DNA of 64,000 nt, from the NCBI GenBank assembly GCA_025463135.1, contig JAOAPY010000016.1:1-64000 (forward strand), read 5' to 3'. The translations under genes were made by a program, and so were the position numbers. The stretch is from Acidobacteriota bacterium. GTDB lineage: Bacteria; Acidobacteriota; Blastocatellia; Pyrinomonadales; Pyrinomonadaceae. Numbering within the stretch: the first letter of the stretch is position 1; each line of letters opens with the position of its first letter. The notes under the pieces are model-generated. The model was not told the origin of the DNA, made no database searches, and saw only the letters and a list, made by a program, of their open reading frames with translations. Shown in pieces: positions 61,080 to 64,000 of the stretch.

Positions 61080-61348
61080 GGCTTTGGGCTTTGGTCTTTG
61101 GTTTTTGGCCTTTGAGTTTTTACTGCGCGGCGTGCTTTGAATCGCGGACTTGTCAGCTGAAGCGGGAGCAGCGGCGGCCGTTTAAATAGCGGACTTGTCC
61201 GCGGACGTTGTAGAGTCGAAGGCGGTCTGGTTTCTGCTGACGAGCGCAAAGTGCGCTCTCTAAACGGGCAGCGTCAAAGCAAAGGAACGAGAACGGTGAA
61301 CCGAAAACTGAAAATCAAAGACCAAAGACCAAAGACCCAAGCCCCAAG
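61080..61348. repeat. CTTTGG-array inverted repeat enclosing GCGGACTTGTCC repeats
   Basis: Left arm 61080-61117 (gctttgggctttggtctttg and on) opposes 61310-61348 (aatcaaagaccaaagaccaa and on), built of ~7 nt units with CTTTGG core. Between them, 61141-61160 and 61186-61205 carry GCGGACTTGTC(C) repeats and 61245-61265 a CTCTAAACGG element related to 7487-7606. This region (274 bp) has no gene. Confidence 0.7.
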
Positions 61349-61353
61349 CGCCA

Positions 61354-62262
61354 CTACGCCACGATCATCGTCCCCGTTCCGCTATCCGTGAAGATTTCCG
61401 AGAGCAGCGCGTTTCGATTTACACCACTGATTATGTGCGCACTGTGTACGCCGCGCCGCAGAAGTTCGGTGATGCTTTGAAGCTTGGGAATCATGCCGCC
61501 GGTGGCCGTACCCGCGCGAACTAATTCTTCCGCCTCTGCCGCCGTCAATCGTGAGAGTTTTGTTTCCGGCTCACCCGCACGCAGATAGATTCCATCGACA
61601 TCCGAGAGCAAGATTAACTTTTCCGCCTGCAATTGAATGGCGATTTCAGCCGCGATAGTGTCGGCATTAATGTTGAAGACGGCGCCTTCGGCATCTGCAC
61701 CCAACGATGAGATTACGGGCAGATAGCCGTGATCCAGCAGGACAGTCAGCAGGCGCGTGTTGATCTGAACGACGTCGCCGACGTTGCCAAAGTCAATCTG
61801 CGTGCGCTCACCCGTTTGGCGGTCGATCACTTCTTTAGGCGGCCGGCGCTCAGCCTGAACAATATTTCCATCGACTCCTGACAACCCCACCGCCTCAACG
61901 TTTCTTTGTCGCAAGGCTGCCAGAATGTCGGTATTGATCTTGCCGGCAAAGATCATTTTGGCCATTTCCAGCGTTGCATCATCGGTGACGCGACGGCCAT
62001 CGATTATCGTTTGCGCCACGCCAAGTTTGCCGGCGAGCTCGCTGAGCTGCTTGCCGCCGCCATGAACTACACAGATGTGGATGCCGACTTGATAAAGCAG
62101 GGCGAGTTCCTCGGCCAGAGAGTTGAGGTTCTCGCGGTCTTCGGTAACTTTGCCGGAAAGTTTGACGACAAACGTCTGACCCTGAAAGCGCTGAATATAG
62201 GGTAACGCTTCGCGCAAAAGATCGAGGCGCAATTGATCGCCGACTTCGTTGGTGTTGGTCAT
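61354..62262 (-). CDS. argB: Acetylglutamate kinase
   Basis: 302 residues. Phosphorylates N-acetyl-L-glutamate in arginine biosynthesis. 'FVVKLSGKVTED' (Lys), 'IHICVVHGGGKQLSELAGKLGV', 'RRVTDDATLEMAKMIFAGKINTDILAAL', 'LGADAEGAVFNINADTIAAEIAIQLQAEKLILLSDVDGIY' and 'TGGMIPKLQSITELLRRGV' are the amino-acid-kinase hallmarks; the HGGG nucleotide loop and DVDG motif are intact. Directly follows the carbamoyltransferase gene (122 bp) on the same strand, forming an arginine unit. Confidence 0.95.
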   Translation of the reverse strand: MTNTNEVGDQLRLDLLREALPYIQRFQGQTFVVKLSGKVTEDRENLNSLAEELALLYQVGIHICVVHGGGKQLSELAGKLGVAQTIIDGRRVTDDATLEMAKMIFAGKINTDILAALRQRNVEAVGLSGVDGNIVQAERRPPKEVIDRQTGERTQIDFGNVGDVVQINTRLLTVLLDHGYLPVISSLGADAEGAVFNINADTIAAEIAIQLQAEKLILLSDVDGIYLRAGEPETKLSRLTAAEAEELVRAGTATGGMIPKLQSITELLRRGVHSAHIISGVNRNALLSEIFTDSGTGTMIVA

Positions 62263-62279
62263 CTTTTTGTTAGCCCTAC

Positions 62280-62370
62280 AGAGGGTTCCCGCAAAGGTGC
62301 AAAGGAAGAAATTTCAACTGGATTGCTTTTCCATGTCCCTTTGCAGCTTTGAGCCTTTGCGGGAACGTCT
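62280..62370. repeat. Inverted CGCAAAG/CTTTGCG repeat arms
   Basis: gttcccgcaaaggtgcaaag g (62285-62305) opposes cctttgcagctttgagcctt tgcgggaac (62338-62366). The CGCAAAG core recurs at 15560-15610 and 53715-53760. Lies in the argB-carbamoyltransferase gap. Confidence 0.7.
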
Positions 62371-62383
62371 TCCGTTTGTGAAA

Positions 62384-63391
62384 CTACCCTCTCACCAATC
62401 TCGCCATGATCGCCTTTTGCACGTGCAAGCGGTTCTCGGCTTCATCGATCACCACCGATTGCGGCGAGTCGATGACGCCGTCCGTTACGATCACGTTGCG
62501 TCGCACGGGCAAACAGTGCATGAAGATCGCATTGTTGGTGCGCGCCATCTTTGGTTCATCGACGATCCATTTGTCGCGGTACTGCGCCCGCGCGGCAATG
62601 TCGGCTGCGGCGTCGCCGTAAAAATTCTTACTTCCCCAGCTCTTGGCATAGATAACCTCGGCGTCCGCGAAAGCCTCATCAATGTCGTTTGTAAGATTGA
62701 TGCTGCCTCCTGCTTGTGCCGCCTGTTTTCTAATCTCAGCCAATAGATCATCATCCAGGTCATAGCCTGCTGGATGCGCAATGGTAACTTCATGCGCCAT
62801 TTGGGCGGCCGCCAATGCAAAACTGTTGGGGACGGCCATCGGCAGCGGCTTTGGATGCCACGCCCAGATCAACACCACGCGTTTGGGTTCCGACCCAAGT
62901 TTTTCGCGAATGGTCATCATGTCGGCCAGGGCCTGACAGGGGTGATGCATCGCGGATTCCAGATTGATTACCGGCACCCCGGCATACTTCGCAAAAGCTT
63001 TCAATATTGGATCGGTTCGTTCTTCATCCCAGTTTTTCAGCGCTGCGAAGGTGCGCACCCCAATCGCCGAGCAATAGCGACCAAGCACGCGTACGAATTC
63101 CGCTATGTGTTCCGTCTTATCCGTGTCCATCACCGCGCCCTCGCGATGTTCGAGCGTCCAGCTGCTGCCGCCCGGTTCCAACACCACTGGGTTGCCGCCC
63201 ATTTCGTAAATGCCCACCTGCATAGATGCCCGCGTACGCAAGCTGGGATTGAAAAACACCAGGGCCACGGAACGACCCGCGAGTGGCCGCGCCGGATTTA
63301 TACTGTGCTTGAATTGCACGGCTGAATCGAGCAGAGCAGTTAGCTCGTTCGTGGTCCAATCAGCGGTGCTTAGAAAATCTCGGGGCGTCAT
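62384..63391 (-). CDS. N-acetylornithine-type carbamoyltransferase
   Basis: 335 residues. Carbamoyl-phosphate motif SLRTR at 50-54 ('FFNPSLRTRASMQ'), 'HPCQALADM' at 150-157, a Pro-rich loop 'HPKPLPMAVPNS' at 179-190, and 'HCLPVRRNVIVTDGVIDSP' plus 'DEAENRLHVQKAIMA' at the end. The Pro-rich loop, 'HIAEFVRVLGRY' and the end match the Xanthomonas N-acetylornithine (and Bacteroides N-succinylornithine) carbamoyltransferases rather than ordinary ornithine carbamoyltransferase. It implies citrulline is made while still N-acylated. Acetyl versus succinyl cannot be settled here, though adjacent argB favours acetyl. Start overlaps the CBU_0592 stop (ATGA). Confidence 0.88.
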   Translation of the reverse strand: MTPRDFLSTADWTTNELTALLDSAVQFKHSINPARPLAGRSVALVFFNPSLRTRASMQVGIYEMGGNPVVLEPGGSSWTLEHREGAVMDTDKTEHIAEFVRVLGRYCSAIGVRTFAALKNWDEERTDPILKAFAKYAGVPVINLESAMHHPCQALADMMTIREKLGSEPKRVVLIWAWHPKPLPMAVPNSFALAAAQMAHEVTIAHPAGYDLDDDLLAEIRKQAAQAGGSINLTNDIDEAFADAEVIYAKSWGSKNFYGDAAADIAARAQYRDKWIVDEPKMARTNNAIFMHCLPVRRNVIVTDGVIDSPQSVVIDEAENRLHVQKAIMARLVRG

Positions 63392-63663
63392 TGGTTAGCC
63401 GCTCGATCGCTACTCGGTCCCTTCGTCGTTAGAAACTTGATCAAACCAAACAAACTTATCAACAGCCAGAACGACTCGACCAGAAATGCGGACAGATTAA
63501 AACTGTACACGAGCGAAATGAGCACCAGCAAAGCGCCGATGGCATTGGTTAACGAATAGCTCAAATCGTTGATGCGCAGCTTACCGAGTTGCAACAGCAA
63601 GTAGGACAACACCATCATCGCTACACCGACGTTACCCGTCAGATCGTACCAGCCGTATTTCAC
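63388..63663 (-). CDS. CBU_0592-like small membrane protein
   Basis: 91 residues with three hydrophobic segments: 'NVGVAMMVLSYLLLQLGKL', 'SLTNAIGALLVLISLVYSFNLSAFL' and 'SFWLLISLFGLIKFL'. The arrangement 'W-D-x-x-G-x-x-GV...YLLLQ-G...N-x-x-GA...ISL-x-x-x-FN' is the CBU_0592 membrane family as I know it. Stop overlaps the carbamoyltransferase start (ATGA), implying coupled translation. Function unknown. Confidence 0.75.
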   Translation of the reverse strand: MKYGWYDLTGNVGVAMMVLSYLLLQLGKLRINDLSYSLTNAIGALLVLISLVYSFNLSAFLVESFWLLISLFGLIKFLTTKGPSSDRAANQ

Positions 63664-63734
63664 TTGCCCCTCACTTAGTGTCTTGTTCCCAAAGTTCTCA
63701 AATTCCTTGTTACAAGAATTTTAGAAACGCGATA

Positions 63735-64000
63735 CTAGTCGCTGCCTGTTTCGCCCCGTCTGAGCCCGAACATTCGGTAGTCTTTTTTCTCAATCGCCGC
63801 TTTGGGCAGGTCGCGATTCAAATAAAGCGACCGGCTCTTGAAATTGTCATACGCCAGGCCGGCGCTAAAAATTATTCCGCAGATCAGAAACAGAGCCGCT
63901 AGTGTCTGCCAGCGCCGGCTGCGGGCCAGGAAATCGTTCCAACAGTATAGGCTGTATAACATCACCAACGGAAAAACCACGTAGAGAGTGTGTGAGAGTG
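63735..64000 (-). CDS. Membrane protein, C-terminal end (open at right edge)
   Basis: The frame has no stop upstream to base 64000, so this is the 3' part of a longer gene; a GTG at 63980 is likely internal. Visible sequence ends with two hydrophobic stretches 'VVFPLVMLYSLYCWNDF' and 'TLAALFLICGIIFSAGLAY' followed by a soluble tail 'DNFKSRSLYLNRDLPKAAIEKKDYRMFGLRRGE'. This resembles the end of a polytopic glycosyltransferase- or dolichyl-type membrane protein, but the family cannot be settled from this fragment. Confidence 0.6.
   Translation of the reverse strand, partial: LSHTLYVVFPLVMLYSLYCWNDFLARSRRWQTLAALFLICGIIFSAGLAYDNFKSRSLYLNRDLPKAAIEKKDYRMFGLRRGETGSD

Overview
The window reads as ordinary chromosome of a Gram-negative bacterium, most likely an Acidobacteriota member and perhaps class Blastocatellia. 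This is inferred from the mix of genes (a DUF4214 surface-type domain, LptE, many exported small beta-barrel proteins, FdhF/YdeP oxidoreductase, benzoate-CoA-ligase-type enzyme, N-acetylornithine-type carbamoyltransferase) and from the very high load of short palindromic repeats. No rRNA, tRNA, CRISPR array, phage module or complete insertion sequence was found. Genes are open at both edges.

Layout. 1-10.7 kb: the tail of a DUF4214 protein, then mostly minus-strand exported proteins, a SRPBCC protein, a PPOX protein with a signal peptide, a MATE transporter, a sugar-isomerase-type cupin, and a three-gene group of a Cys-rich secreted peptide, a helical exported protein and a membrane-anchored thioredoxin-like protein. 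11-18 kb: a radical SAM enzyme, an HXXEE membrane protein, an amidohydrolase, hemB, a PaaI-type thioesterase and a benzoate-CoA-ligase-type enzyme. 18-26.4 kb: a 2047-residue zinc-ribbon membrane protein, a methyltransferase and small proteins. 26.5-30.4 kb: a translationally coupled SIR2 gene and STAND-ATPase/WD40 gene, the best candidate here for an undescribed conflict or defence system.

30.9-44.4 kb: M14 peptidase, FdhF/YdeP oxidoreductase, free-methionine-sulfoxide reductase, pirin, MFS transporter, endonuclease III, a metallopeptidase next to an ATP-grasp ligase, and an NlpC/P60 peptidase. 44.4-57.2 kb is a housekeeping block: Cys-cluster protein, deoxyhypusine-synthase-like enzyme, CNNM/CorC protein, ybeY, PhoH, rpsT, holA, lptE, folP, ftsH and tilS. 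57.6-64 kb: hemerythrin lipoprotein, alkaline phosphatase-type enzyme, DinB protein, argB, N-acetylornithine-type carbamoyltransferase, CBU_0592-like protein and a membrane protein running off the edge.

The most striking non-coding signal is repeats. A ~100 bp element occurs twice (10955-11053 and 30636-30738) with 16 bp terminal inverted repeats, two internal REP-like hairpins and 9 bp imperfect direct repeats flanking each copy: a convincing MITE. At least eight other palindrome families are scattered between genes, and three copies sit in frame inside genes (tilS and the 2047-residue membrane protein). No REP-associated transposase is in the window, so any mobilising enzyme must lie elsewhere.
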